Positions 1-7,032 of a stretch of DNA of 64,000 nt are shown here, piece by piece. The notes beneath the pieces were generated by a model. It searched no databases, was not told the DNA's origin, and saw nothing but the letters and a program-made list of their open reading frames with translations. The stretch lies in assembly GCA_964573155.1 (NCBI GenBank), contig CAZNIN010000001.1:1-64000 (forward strand), read 5' to 3'. This stretch comes from JAGQNK01 sp964573155. GTDB lineage: Bacteria; Patescibacteriota; Saccharimonadia; Saccharimonadales; JAGQNK01. Position numbers and translations under genes: made by a program. Positions within the stretch are counted from its first letter, which is position 1; each line of letters begins with the position of its first letter.

Positions 1-1016
1 TGGCGAAGACAAAAATAGCAATCAATGGCTTTGGTCGGATTGGGCGAAATGCGTTCAAAGTGGCTTTTGAGCGCAGCGATCTGGAGATTGTTGCAATCAA
101 TGATCTGACCGATACAAAGACACTTGCCCATTTGTTGAAGCACGACAGTAATTACGGAACATATGGCCATGATGTTGGGTATGACGAAAAGAATATAAAG
201 GTCGGCGGCAAGTCTGTACAGGTATTGGCAGAGAAAGATCCGTCTAAACTGCCGTGGAAAAAGCTCGAGATTGATGTAGTGATTGAATCAACTGGCTTTT
301 TTGTAGATCCAGCCAAAGCCAAGGCGCATGTTGAAGCAGGTGCTAAGAAAGTCGTGATTTCTGCCCCCGCCAAAGGCGAGGGGGCGCACACTGTTGTACT
401 TGGGGTGAATGAGGACGTACTGGATGAAAGCGGCGCTATTTTTAGTAATGCTTCCTGCACCACCAACTGTATTACGCCAGTTGCGGCTGTTATTGAAAAT
501 GCATTTGGTATTGATAAAGCCATGATGACTACCATACACAGTTATACTGCCAGTCAAAAGCTTCAAGATGCGCCGGCAAAAGACTTGCGCGAAGCGCGCA
601 ATGCAGCCGAAAACATTGTGCCGACGACAACAGGTGCTTCTATCGCGGCCGCCAAGGCTTTGCCGCAACTGGAGGGAATCTTTGGCGGCATGAGTATCCG
701 CGTACCTACCCCGGTTGTTAGCTTGAGCGATTTTGTTATCATCACCAAACGACCGGTGACGGTCGATGAGGTTAATGATGCGTTCAAAAAAGCTGTAAAA
801 GAACCGTATTATCAGGGGATTCTGGATGTGACGGAGGAAGAGCTGGTAAGCAGCGATTTCATCGGCAACAGTCATTCGGCCATTGTTGATCTTAATCTGA
901 CGGCTGTGATTGGCGGCACTATGCTCAAAGTAGTTGCATGGTATGACAATGAGTGGGGCTACAGCAATCGTCTCGTTGAGGTCGTCGCTGATATTGGTAA
1001 AGCTCTTCACAAATAA
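1..1016 (+). CDS. gap: Glyceraldehyde-3-phosphate dehydrogenase, type I (first base missing)
   Basis: Oxidises glyceraldehyde 3-phosphate to 1,3-bisphosphoglycerate with NAD(P) and phosphate; cytosolic glycolytic enzyme. The window opens at the second base of the start codon (TGGCGAAG), so only the A of ATG is missing; the protein would be 338 residues, normal for the family. The Rossmann motif NGFGRIGR is at residues 9-16, the catalytic cysteine in SNASCTTNC is about Cys153, and the partner histidine in TTIHSYT is about His180. The C-terminal WYDNEWGYSNR motif is intact. It is the first visible gene of a sugar-phosphate cluster running to 6250, all on the same strand. An internal ATG at position 60 is not the real start because it would delete the nucleotide-binding motif. 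Confidence 0.97.
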   Translation, partial: AKTKIAINGFGRIGRNAFKVAFERSDLEIVAINDLTDTKTLAHLLKHDSNYGTYGHDVGYDEKNIKVGGKSVQVLAEKDPSKLPWKKLEIDVVIESTGFFVDPAKAKAHVEAGAKKVVISAPAKGEGAHTVVLGVNEDVLDESGAIFSNASCTTNCITPVAAVIENAFGIDKAMMTTIHSYTASQKLQDAPAKDLREARNAAENIVPTTTGASIAAAKALPQLEGIFGGMSIRVPTPVVSLSDFVIITKRPVTVDEVNDAFKKAVKEPYYQGILDVTEEELVSSDFIGNSHSAIVDLNLTAVIGGTMLKVVAWYDNEWGYSNRLVEVVADIGKALHK

Positions 1017-1043
1017 CCGCCAGACGTCCATAATCGAAGCTAT

Positions 1044-1538
1044 ATGAGGATTGCGCTTACGACCGATCATACCGGGTTAGAACATTTGCGAAGGCTAAAA
1101 GAATTTTTGGAATCTCGCGGACACGAATGTGTAGATTTTGGCCCAAAAAGTCATATACCTGATGATGACTATCCGGATTATATGTTTCCTGCCGCGCGCG
1201 CAGTGACAGCTGGCGAATGCGAGAAGGGGATAATCCTCGGTGGTAGTGGGCAGGGTGAGGCGATGGCCGCCAATCGTGTCTCTGGCGTGCGGTGCGCCGT
1301 ATATTATGGTCCAGCACGACCGTTAGGGTCGGTCGATGCCGAGGGACGGTCCGCCAGTGATGAGTTTGAGATATTGCGATTAAGTCGCCAACATAATAAT
1401 GCAAATATGCTAAGCCTGGCAGCCAGATTTTTGACGCCAGAAGACATGCAGCAGGCGGCGGCGCTCTGGCTCGACACCCCCTTCAGTGACATCGATCGGC
1501 ACCAGCGACGTATTAATAAACTAGACTCTGCGAGCTGA
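1044..1538 (+). CDS. rpiB: Ribose 5-phosphate isomerase B
   Basis: Interconverts ribose 5-phosphate and ribulose 5-phosphate in the non-oxidative pentose phosphate pathway. The 164-residue protein has the family's N-terminal TTDHTG motif (residues 6-11), the phosphate-binding GGSGQGE loop (66-72) followed by AANRVSG, and the conserved HNNANM and HQRRI segments. The active-site cysteine of the E. coli type is absent. A glutamate (Glu72) sits in the GxGE loop, as in the mycobacterial-type enzyme, where a glutamate is known to act as base. It lies 27 bp after gap and 4 bp before the Rpe-like gene, so the three are probably one operon. LacA/B-type isomerases are related, but the pathway context favours RpiB. 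Confidence 0.9.
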   Translation: MRIALTTDHTGLEHLRRLKEFLESRGHECVDFGPKSHIPDDDYPDYMFPAARAVTAGECEKGIILGGSGQGEAMAANRVSGVRCAVYYGPARPLGSVDAEGRSASDEFEILRLSRQHNNANMLSLAARFLTPEDMQQAAALWLDTPFSDIDRHQRRINKLDSAS

Positions 1539-1542
1539 AGAT

Positions 1543-2175
1543 ATGGCAGTCATATGTCCGACTGTATTAGCAGCTGAGCCGCATGAATTCCGTGAGCAGG
1601 TGGAGCGGGTTATGCCTTTTGCCAAGCGAATACAGATTGATCTTATGGATGGTCAATTCGCACCGACAAAATCAATAGAGCTGGAAAAGGTCTGGTGGCC
1701 ACCAAGTATCGTTGCTGACATTCACTTGATGTATCAACGACCGGATGAGTATTTGGGTACTCTTGTGAAACTGCGACCGCATCTTGTCATTGTTCACAGC
1801 GAGGCAACTGTCGATCATATGTACTTTGCCGCGGAGTTGCACCGTCATGGTATTCGGGCTGGTCTATCGGTGCTAAGGCAAACGCCCATCGAATGGGTTG
1901 AGCGTCTATTGCCTAGCTATGATCACCTACTTATTTTTAGTGGCGATCTTGGGCGTTTTGGTGGTGAGGCCGATGTAGGTTTACTCGCAAAGGCAAAGAA
2001 AGCAAAACACCTAAATCCCGATATCGAAATTGGCTGGGACGGTGGTGTCAATGCAGACAATGCTGCCACGTTAGCAAATGGCGGAATAGATGTGCTAAAT
2101 GTTGGTGGCTTTATACAGCAAGCCTCGAACCCACAAGATGCTTATGCTACACTAGAGACAATAGTTTCAGCTTAG
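1543..2175 (+). CDS. rpe: Ribulose-phosphate 3-epimerase family protein (divergent)
   Basis: A 210-residue TIM-barrel protein resembling ribulose 5-phosphate 3-epimerase. The family landmarks are visible as QIDLMDGQF (residues 31-39), IHLM (about 60-63) and WDGGVN (about 168-173), which carry the two catalytic aspartates. The canonical first metal ligand, the histidine of the HVDxMDG motif, is replaced by Gln31, and the histidine usually following MDG is also glutamine. The enzyme may therefore bind metal differently or act on another sugar phosphate. It lies between rpiB (4 bp gap) and the transketolase subunits, which supports a pentose-phosphate role. The start ATG has only a weak ribosome site (GAAG), in line with coupling to rpiB. 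Confidence 0.8.
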   Translation: MAVICPTVLAAEPHEFREQVERVMPFAKRIQIDLMDGQFAPTKSIELEKVWWPPSIVADIHLMYQRPDEYLGTLVKLRPHLVIVHSEATVDHMYFAAELHRHGIRAGLSVLRQTPIEWVERLLPSYDHLLIFSGDLGRFGGEADVGLLAKAKKAKHLNPDIEIGWDGGVNADNAATLANGGIDVLNVGGFIQQASNPQDAYATLETIVSA

Positions 2176-2198
2176 AAGTATCCAGATCAAAACAGAAA

Positions 2199-3092
2199 AT
2201 GAACAGACCACACATGACACTAGAAGAATTGCAGCGCAAAGCCCATGACATACGTATGGACATTATTCGCATGCTAGAAGAGGCTGGCTCGGGTCATAGC
2301 GCTGGGCCGCTCGGTATGGCCGATATATTGACTGCGCTGTATTTTGACATTATGCGCTACGATCCTAAAAAGCCCGATTGGGATGAGCGGGATATTTTCT
2401 TGCTTAGCAATGGCCACACAGTGCCTGTGCAATATGCGACGATGGCACACGCAGGTTTTTTTGACCGCAAAGAACTTATGACGCTGAGAAAGTTTGGTTC
2501 ACGACTGCAGGGGCATCCAGAGCGTTTGTTGTTGCCCGGACTGGAGAATACGAGCGGGCCACTCGGGTGTGGACTTAGCCAGGCTGCTGGCATGTCACTT
2601 GCGATGCGTATGGATGGTGAGCAACACAGGCGTTGGATATATGTCATGATGGGCGACGGTGAGCTGAATGAAGGTAATGTTTGGGAGGCTGCCATGCTCG
2701 CTGGCAGAGACAAGCTATTTAATATTATCGGAATTATTGATCGCAACAACATTCAGATAGACGGTCCTACAGAAGACGTTATGCCCCTAGAGGATTTGCG
2801 AGATAAATGGGAGTCGTTCGGCTGGCACGTTCAAGAAGTTGATGGTCATAATATCGAGAGTATCATCGATGCATGCTCAATGGCTCGCGCCATTACCGAG
2901 AAGCCAAGTGTGATTATTGCTCACACAATTCCTGGAAAAGGAGTTGAGTATATGGAGTATGATTTTCGTTGGCACGGTGCGCCACCAGGGCTACAGGATA
3001 TTACTGGCGCGCCACCAAAAGCAAAGCAAGCTAAAACCGCTTTGTCTGAGCTTAGGACGCTCAAGGGTCGTATTAGGAGTGAGCATGAATAA
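2199..3092 (+). CDS. tktA: Transketolase, N-terminal (ThDP-binding) subunit
   Basis: First half of a split transketolase, which moves two-carbon units between ketose and aldose phosphates. The 297-residue protein matches the N-terminal subunit form. SGHSAGPLGMADI, with an invariant His, is near residue 33, and the thiamine-diphosphate motif GDGELNEGNVWEA is followed about 30 residues later by DRNNIQIDG. HTIPGKG near the end is also typical. The partner subunit is encoded from 3423 on, with one small membrane-protein gene between them that overlaps this gene's last 8 bases. The methionine at 2199 gives the normal length; a second ATG at 2214 is an alternative. Confidence 0.93.
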   Translation: MNRPHMTLEELQRKAHDIRMDIIRMLEEAGSGHSAGPLGMADILTALYFDIMRYDPKKPDWDERDIFLLSNGHTVPVQYATMAHAGFFDRKELMTLRKFGSRLQGHPERLLLPGLENTSGPLGCGLSQAAGMSLAMRMDGEQHRRWIYVMMGDGELNEGNVWEAAMLAGRDKLFNIIGIIDRNNIQIDGPTEDVMPLEDLRDKWESFGWHVQEVDGHNIESIIDACSMARAITEKPSVIIAHTIPGKGVEYMEYDFRWHGAPPGLQDITGAPPKAKQAKTALSELRTLKGRIRSEHE

Positions 3093-3426
3093 TAAGCTTA
3101 TACGTGTTGCCGCTCTGTCTTTGTTTGTTGCCACGATGTTTACTGGCGCTTCATTTTTTGTGAAGCAAAATGCAGAAAAAACATTGTGTTCTCCTAGCGG
3201 GAACTATACCGAGACTGGTGAATGGTATTATGCTCGAACAAAACGTCACGGTTTGCCTTTCGCGTTCTACCTCGAACCGGTCCCTAGTCATTGCCAGATT
3301 TCTGCAGGTCCAGCTCGTACTGAAGCAAAGTGGAGTATAGGCGCAATTGTATTAGATATATTTATTTGGTCTGCTGTAGTCGGAGTCACGTGCACCGCCA
3401 TCGATTTTGTGAGGAGAAAAAAGTGA
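3085..3426 (+). CDS. Small two-span membrane protein between the transketolase halves
   Basis: No recognised family. The 113-residue protein begins at ATG 3085 with AGGAG at 3075-3079 and overlaps the end of the upstream transketolase subunit by 8 bases; its stop overlaps the GTG start of the next subunit. It has an N-terminal hydrophobic segment (about residues 6-26), a loop of about 60 residues with two cysteines that probably faces the cell exterior, and a second hydrophobic segment (about 86-107) followed by a basic RRKK tail. The two overlaps show it is co-translated with the transketolase genes. A role in sugar metabolism is not implied by its sequence. Confidence 0.72.
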   Translation: MNNKLIRVAALSLFVATMFTGASFFVKQNAEKTLCSPSGNYTETGEWYYARTKRHGLPFAFYLEPVPSHCQISAGPARTEAKWSIGAIVLDIFIWSAVVGVTCTAIDFVRRKK

Positions 3427-4262
3427 ACAATCCCAACATTTTAATAAATATAGAGGGCAAGTTGGCGCTGGAGCCGAACCGTAAGGGCTTTGGTCGTGGC
3501 CTNNNNNNNNNNNNNNNNNNNNNNNNNNNNNNNNNNNNNNNNNNNNNNNNNNNNNNNNNNNNNNNNNNNNNNNNNNNNNNNNNNNNNNNNNNNNNNNNNN
3601 NNTTGAATGACCGACCCGTGAAAGTCATAGGTTCACACGCTGGAGTTTCGGTTGGACCTGATGGCGCGACACATCAAATGTTGGAGGATATTGCCATCAT
3701 GCGTGTGCTGCCAAACATGGTAGTCATAGCGCCCTGCGATAGTATCGAAGCCGAGAAGGCTACTTTAGCATTAGCAAAAGACAAGCGACCTGCCTATATG
3801 CGCTTGGCACGAGAAGCTGTTCCGGTCATCACTACGGATAAGACGCCTTTTAAAATAGGACAAGCTTATGTTTACAACGAAGGTTCTGACGTCACAATAA
3901 TTGCGACAGGTACGATGACGTATCAGGCGTTGGTAGCGGCACAAAAGCTCGCCAAGGACGGTATGCGTGCCGAAGTCATCCATTGTCCAACTATCAAGCC
4001 ACTTGACGATGCAACCATTATAAAAAGCGTGAAAAAAACGGGTGCGGTCGTTACGGCAGAAGAAGCGCAAGCTGCTGGCGGCTTAGGCGGGGCAGTAGCC
4101 GAACTCTTGGCTGACGAGCACCCTGCGCCATTGCGTCGCATTGGAGTTGCGGATAGATTCGGAGAATCAGGCAAACCAGATGAACTGTTTGAGCATTTTG
4201 GGTTGACTGCCAAACATATCATGATGGCTGCGCATTATGTAACAGACAAAAAGAAGGGGTAG
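3423..4262 (+). CDS. tktB: Transketolase, C-terminal subunit (interrupted by assembly gap)
   Basis: Second half of split transketolase (pyrimidine-binding and C-terminal domains). The start is GTG 3423, preceded by GAGGAG at a good distance. The first 26 residues end in NRKGFGRG, then a run of 100 N intervenes, and the sequence resumes with LNDRPVKVIGSHAG, DGATHQMLEDIA, YMRLARE and AAGGLGGAVAELL, all typical of this subunit. From general knowledge of the family, about 75-80 residues should lie in the gap, including the catalytic glutamate of the EQN motif, whereas the N run covers about 34 codons. The true gap is therefore probably about 240 bp. The frame agrees on both sides. The stop is 3 bp before the aldolase start. 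Confidence 0.9.
   Translation: MNNPNILINIEGKLALEPNRKGFGRGXXXXXXXXXXXXXXXXXXXXXXXXXXXXXXXXXXLNDRPVKVIGSHAGVSVGPDGATHQMLEDIAIMRVLPNMVVIAPCDSIEAEKATLALAKDKRPAYMRLAREAVPVITTDKTPFKIGQAYVYNEGSDVTIIATGTMTYQALVAAQKLAKDGMRAEVIHCPTIKPLDDATIIKSVKKTGAVVTAEEAQAAGGLGGAVAELLADEHPAPLRRIGVADRFGESGKPDELFEHFGLTAKHIMMAAHYVTDKKKG
3503..3602. other. Assembly gap (100 N) within transketolase C-terminal subunit
   Basis: Exactly 100 undetermined bases. The identical size of the three gaps in this window suggests a fixed placeholder, not a measured length. Family comparison suggests that more sequence than this is missing here. Confidence 0.95.
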
Positions 4263-4265
4263 GAT

Positions 4266-5180
4266 ATGTCGCTGACATTGCGTCAAATGAGAGAGAATTG
4301 CCAAAAGGCCCGCGATGCGATGCAGCGTGCTCGTGAGCAAAAATTTGCGCTGGGAGCCTTTAACATCGACAACCAAGAAACGCTAATTGCTATTTGTCGA
4401 GCAGCAAAAGCCAAAAAGGCGCCGGTAATGGTGGAAGTCAGCCAGGGTGAAGTCGAAGCTATGGGCCTGGAAAATGTCCGTGACATGGTAGACAACTACA
4501 AGGAAGAGTATGGGATCGAGATGTACGTAAATCTTGATCATAGTCCGACAGTCGCAGCTGCTATAGCCGCTATCGAGGCGGGGTATGAGTTCATCCATAT
4601 TGATATTAGCCAGGCACGCAAAGATGCGACCATCGAGGAAATCGTTGCCGAGACTCGCCAAATTGTTAATTATGCTCGTCTGACCGGTGCATTAGTCGAA
4701 AGTGAACCACATTATTTTGGCGGAAGCTCCAACCTCCATACTGAAAAAATTGATTACAATGAAATTCGAAAGACGTTCAGCACTCCGGAGGGCGCGCGTG
4801 CATTCGTTGACGCTACCGGTATCGATACTTTTGCTGCTGCTATCGGTAATCTACATGGCAAGTATCCTGTGCCGAAAAAGCTGGACATAGATCTGTTAAA
4901 ACAGATTCGTGAAGCAATAGACTGCAACATTTCGCTGCATGGGGGCAGCGGTACGCCAGGCTACTATTTTGTCGATGCGGTAAAATCAGGTGTAACAAAA
5001 GTGAATATCAATTCAGACATGAGGATTGCTTATCGGAATACCTTGGAGCAGGTATTGGAACAGAACAAATCCGAGTATGCTGTCGTGAAACTCATGGATG
5101 AAGTTATTGATGCTGTCCAAGGCGTCGTCGAAAGCAAGATAGATATGTTCAATGCTGTTGGCAAAGCGGTGGTCTCGTAA
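4266..5180 (+). CDS. fba: Class II fructose-bisphosphate aldolase
   Basis: Zinc-dependent aldolase joining dihydroxyacetone phosphate and glyceraldehyde 3-phosphate, or splitting fructose 1,6-bisphosphate. The 304-residue protein shows the class II landmarks: FALGAFNIDN near the N terminus, NLDHS (about residues 89-93) with the catalytic Asp and first zinc histidine, IGNLHGKY (zinc His about 197), SLHGGSGTP (zinc His about 225) and VNINSDMR for phosphate binding. It begins 3 bp after tktB with AAGGGG upstream and is the last tightly packed gene of the sugar-phosphate operon. Tagatose-bisphosphate aldolases share these motifs, so substrate preference is inferred from context. Confidence 0.93.
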   Translation: MSLTLRQMRENCQKARDAMQRAREQKFALGAFNIDNQETLIAICRAAKAKKAPVMVEVSQGEVEAMGLENVRDMVDNYKEEYGIEMYVNLDHSPTVAAAIAAIEAGYEFIHIDISQARKDATIEEIVAETRQIVNYARLTGALVESEPHYFGGSSNLHTEKIDYNEIRKTFSTPEGARAFVDATGIDTFAAAIGNLHGKYPVPKKLDIDLLKQIREAIDCNISLHGGSGTPGYYFVDAVKSGVTKVNINSDMRIAYRNTLEQVLEQNKSEYAVVKLMDEVIDAVQGVVESKIDMFNAVGKAVVS

Positions 5181-5187
5181 AGGACAT

Positions 5188-5215
5188 TTGCATAAAGATT
5201 TATAACAGGTATCAT
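5188..5215 (+). promoter_or_regulatory. Probable sigma-70-type promoter for the PfkB-type kinase
   Basis: TTGCAT (5188-5193), a 16-base spacer and TATCAT (5210-5215) lie in the 71-base gap after fba. The kinase start at 5252 follows with a Shine-Dalgarno GGTGGAG, so this gene can be transcribed separately from the operon upstream. Confidence 0.5.
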
Positions 5216-5251
5216 ATTGGTAAGCATAAACAGAAATAAGGGTGGAGAAAC

Positions 5252-6250
5252 ATGGCATTAGAGGTATTATCGGTAGGTGATGTCGTCATCGACGCTTTTA
5301 TCAAGTTATTCGACGACCGAGCGCAAGCTTATGAAAACGAATATGGGAAGTGGTTGGCGATGCCTTTTGCTACAAAAATCCCCTTCGAAAAGGCTGAGGT
5401 GGTGAATGCTGTTGGTAATGCTGCCAATGCGTCCGTGAGCTTCGCGCGTCTGGGTGTACATAGCGGCCTGGTTAGTAACGTAGGCAAAGACAAATATGGT
5501 CGCGATATTATTGACGCCTTGGAAGATGAGCGTGTTGACACCCGTTTTGTGCGTATCAATAACAAAAAAGTCACGAATTACCATTACGTGCTCTGGTATA
5601 AAGAAGAACGAACGATTCTGATTAACCACGAAGAGTACAACTATCAGTGGCCTCGATTTACAAAAAATGATATTCCGAAATGGATTTACTTTAGTTCTAT
5701 CAGTAAAAACGCACTCGATAAATATCATGACATGGTGGTGGACTGGTTAACGGATAATCCTGAGGTCAAACTAGCGTTTCAGCCCGGTACCTTCCAGCTC
5801 GAAGCGGGCGCAGAGCGGTTGATGCACCTATATGAACGAACAGAAGTAGTAATCCTGAATCGTGAAGAAGCTGTCATCGTAACGGGCGGTGATTACAATA
5901 ATGTGCATGAACTTATGGATAAACTTCATGCGCTTGGGCCGAAGATAGTGGTCATTACGGATGGACCGGCTGGAGCGTATGCATCTGATGGTCGTGAGCG
6001 GTTCAAGATGCCGCCATATCCAGATCCAAAAGCTCCATATGAACGAACAGGAGCTGGCGATGCGTTTGCTTCTACGTTTGTTGCTGCGCTTATAAAGGGC
6101 AATACGATTGAGGGCGCCTTGCAGTGGGCACCGATTAATTCTATGAACGTGGTACAAAACGTTGGAGCACAAAAAGGGCTGTTGCGTGAAGCGGAGCTCG
6201 AGGAATACCTCAAGAACGCACCAGAGTGGTACAAGCCAGAAAGCTTCTAA
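5252..6250 (+). CDS. PfkB/ribokinase-family carbohydrate kinase
   Basis: ATP-dependent sugar or nucleoside kinase of the ribokinase fold, 332 residues. Family features are the N-terminal VLSVGDVVIDAF strand, NAVGNAANASVSFARLG (substrate-binding region), ILNREEA and the signature ERTGAGDAFASTF near residue 270, whose aspartate is the catalytic base. A strong GGTGGAG ribosome site precedes ATG 5252. The substrate cannot be read from sequence. Directly downstream of aldolase and transketolase, it could act on fructose 6-phosphate or fructose 1-phosphate and so replace a missing PfkA, but a nucleoside or ribose substrate is equally possible. Its last 4 bases overlap the end of the convergent gene on the other strand. 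Confidence 0.85.
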   Translation: MALEVLSVGDVVIDAFIKLFDDRAQAYENEYGKWLAMPFATKIPFEKAEVVNAVGNAANASVSFARLGVHSGLVSNVGKDKYGRDIIDALEDERVDTRFVRINNKKVTNYHYVLWYKEERTILINHEEYNYQWPRFTKNDIPKWIYFSSISKNALDKYHDMVVDWLTDNPEVKLAFQPGTFQLEAGAERLMHLYERTEVVILNREEAVIVTGGDYNNVHELMDKLHALGPKIVVITDGPAGAYASDGRERFKMPPYPDPKAPYERTGAGDAFASTFVAALIKGNTIEGALQWAPINSMNVVQNVGAQKGLLREAELEEYLKNAPEWYKPESF

Positions 6251-6990
6251 TTGTCAGAGACGTGCTTTTGTTGATGTCTTTGTTCAGAAAACGACCGGTG
6301 TAGCTTCCATCCGCTGGTGACAGATTCTTTGGCCGTGTATGTCATTCCGGCAGCTGCAATAGTTTTCCCTGCTCGTGTTCGGGCAAGGGGTGATAGTGCG
6401 AAACCAATAACTAGATATTGCAAAAGTGCTTTCTTTTTGCCAGATTTCTGAGCACGCGTATCAATTCCTTGCCAATCTGCTGCCATTCGATCCACTGTTG
6501 TCGCAACATCTCGTACAACGGTTACTCCTGTTGCTGCCGCAATCGAACCGGCGTATATCGCATTGTCATTGAGTCGTTCACGTTCGGCTATTGCGGCCAT
6601 GGTACCGTCGACAAGTCCTTTGTCGGTAAGATGATCGATGTAGGACTGAAATGGTCGCGGGATATCTTCGTCTTTTCCTTGCAGATTCCGTCCCCAGCGT
6701 GCAAGTTTTCCTTCGGCATCAGTAAGCGCTAGTAGGCCGAAAGCAGCGGCCGTTTTCCATGACTGGTACTCTTCGGTATTAACAATATATCTATTTAGTG
6801 CAATGGCACCAATGCCGCGAACTGCTGTCAATCCATTGGCGGCTTGTTCGGCGATTGTGCCAATAGTTGCATGAGGATATTCACCGACAGGTGGCGCTCC
6901 CTCAAAATGCATAGCTGTACTGGCTGAGTGTAGGTGTGTTGTCACTGCTGTACATCCTATCGCGAAGTAAGCGGACAAAGCAAACGCCAA
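6247..6990 (-). CDS. Membrane protein, possibly a divergent CDP-alcohol phosphatidyltransferase
   Basis: A 247-residue protein with a hydrophobic N terminus and several further moderately hydrophobic helices. The segment LTDAEGKLAR followed 20-odd residues later by YIDHLTDK resembles the CDP-alcohol phosphatidyltransferase signature (DxxDGxxAR...GxxxDxxxD) that makes phosphatidylglycerol phosphate and related lipids. The match is imperfect: the second aspartate is glutamate, the first is shifted by one position, the glycine is missing, and the spacing is longer. Function is therefore tentative. The C terminus is basic (LHRSFSEQRHQQKH). It converges on the PfkB-type kinase gene with a 4-base overlap and is divergent from the gene beginning near 7018-7033. 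Confidence 0.6.
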   Translation of the reverse strand: MAFALSAYFAIGCTAVTTHLHSASTAMHFEGAPPVGEYPHATIGTIAEQAANGLTAVRGIGAIALNRYIVNTEEYQSWKTAAAFGLLALTDAEGKLARWGRNLQGKDEDIPRPFQSYIDHLTDKGLVDGTMAAIAERERLNDNAIYAGSIAAATGVTVVRDVATTVDRMAADWQGIDTRAQKSGKKKALLQYLVIGFALSPLARTRAGKTIAAAGMTYTAKESVTSGWKLHRSFSEQRHQQKHVSDN

Positions 6991-6993
6991 GGC

Positions 6994-7022
6994 TTTACGC
7001 TTATCCTTGGCTGGAGTATGCT
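6994..7022 (+). promoter_or_regulatory. Promoter immediately before the gene at 7033
   Basis: TTTACG (6994-6999), a 17-base spacer and TATGCT (7017-7022). Transcription would begin about 7 bases further on, almost at the ATG at 7033, which suggests a leaderless mRNA and argues against the ATG at 7018, which lies inside the -10 box. Confidence 0.55.
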
Positions 7023-7032
7023 AGATGTAACT

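Noticed and set aside
288..1070. Long open frame on the minus strand opposite gap
   Set aside because: It lies wholly opposite the well-conserved GAPDH gene, shows no family features and is explained by codon bias of the real gene.
7018..7032. Start of the unknown gene at ATG 7018
   Set aside because: That ATG lies inside the TATGCT -10 box of a good promoter and GGAG is only one base away, too close to serve as ribosome site.
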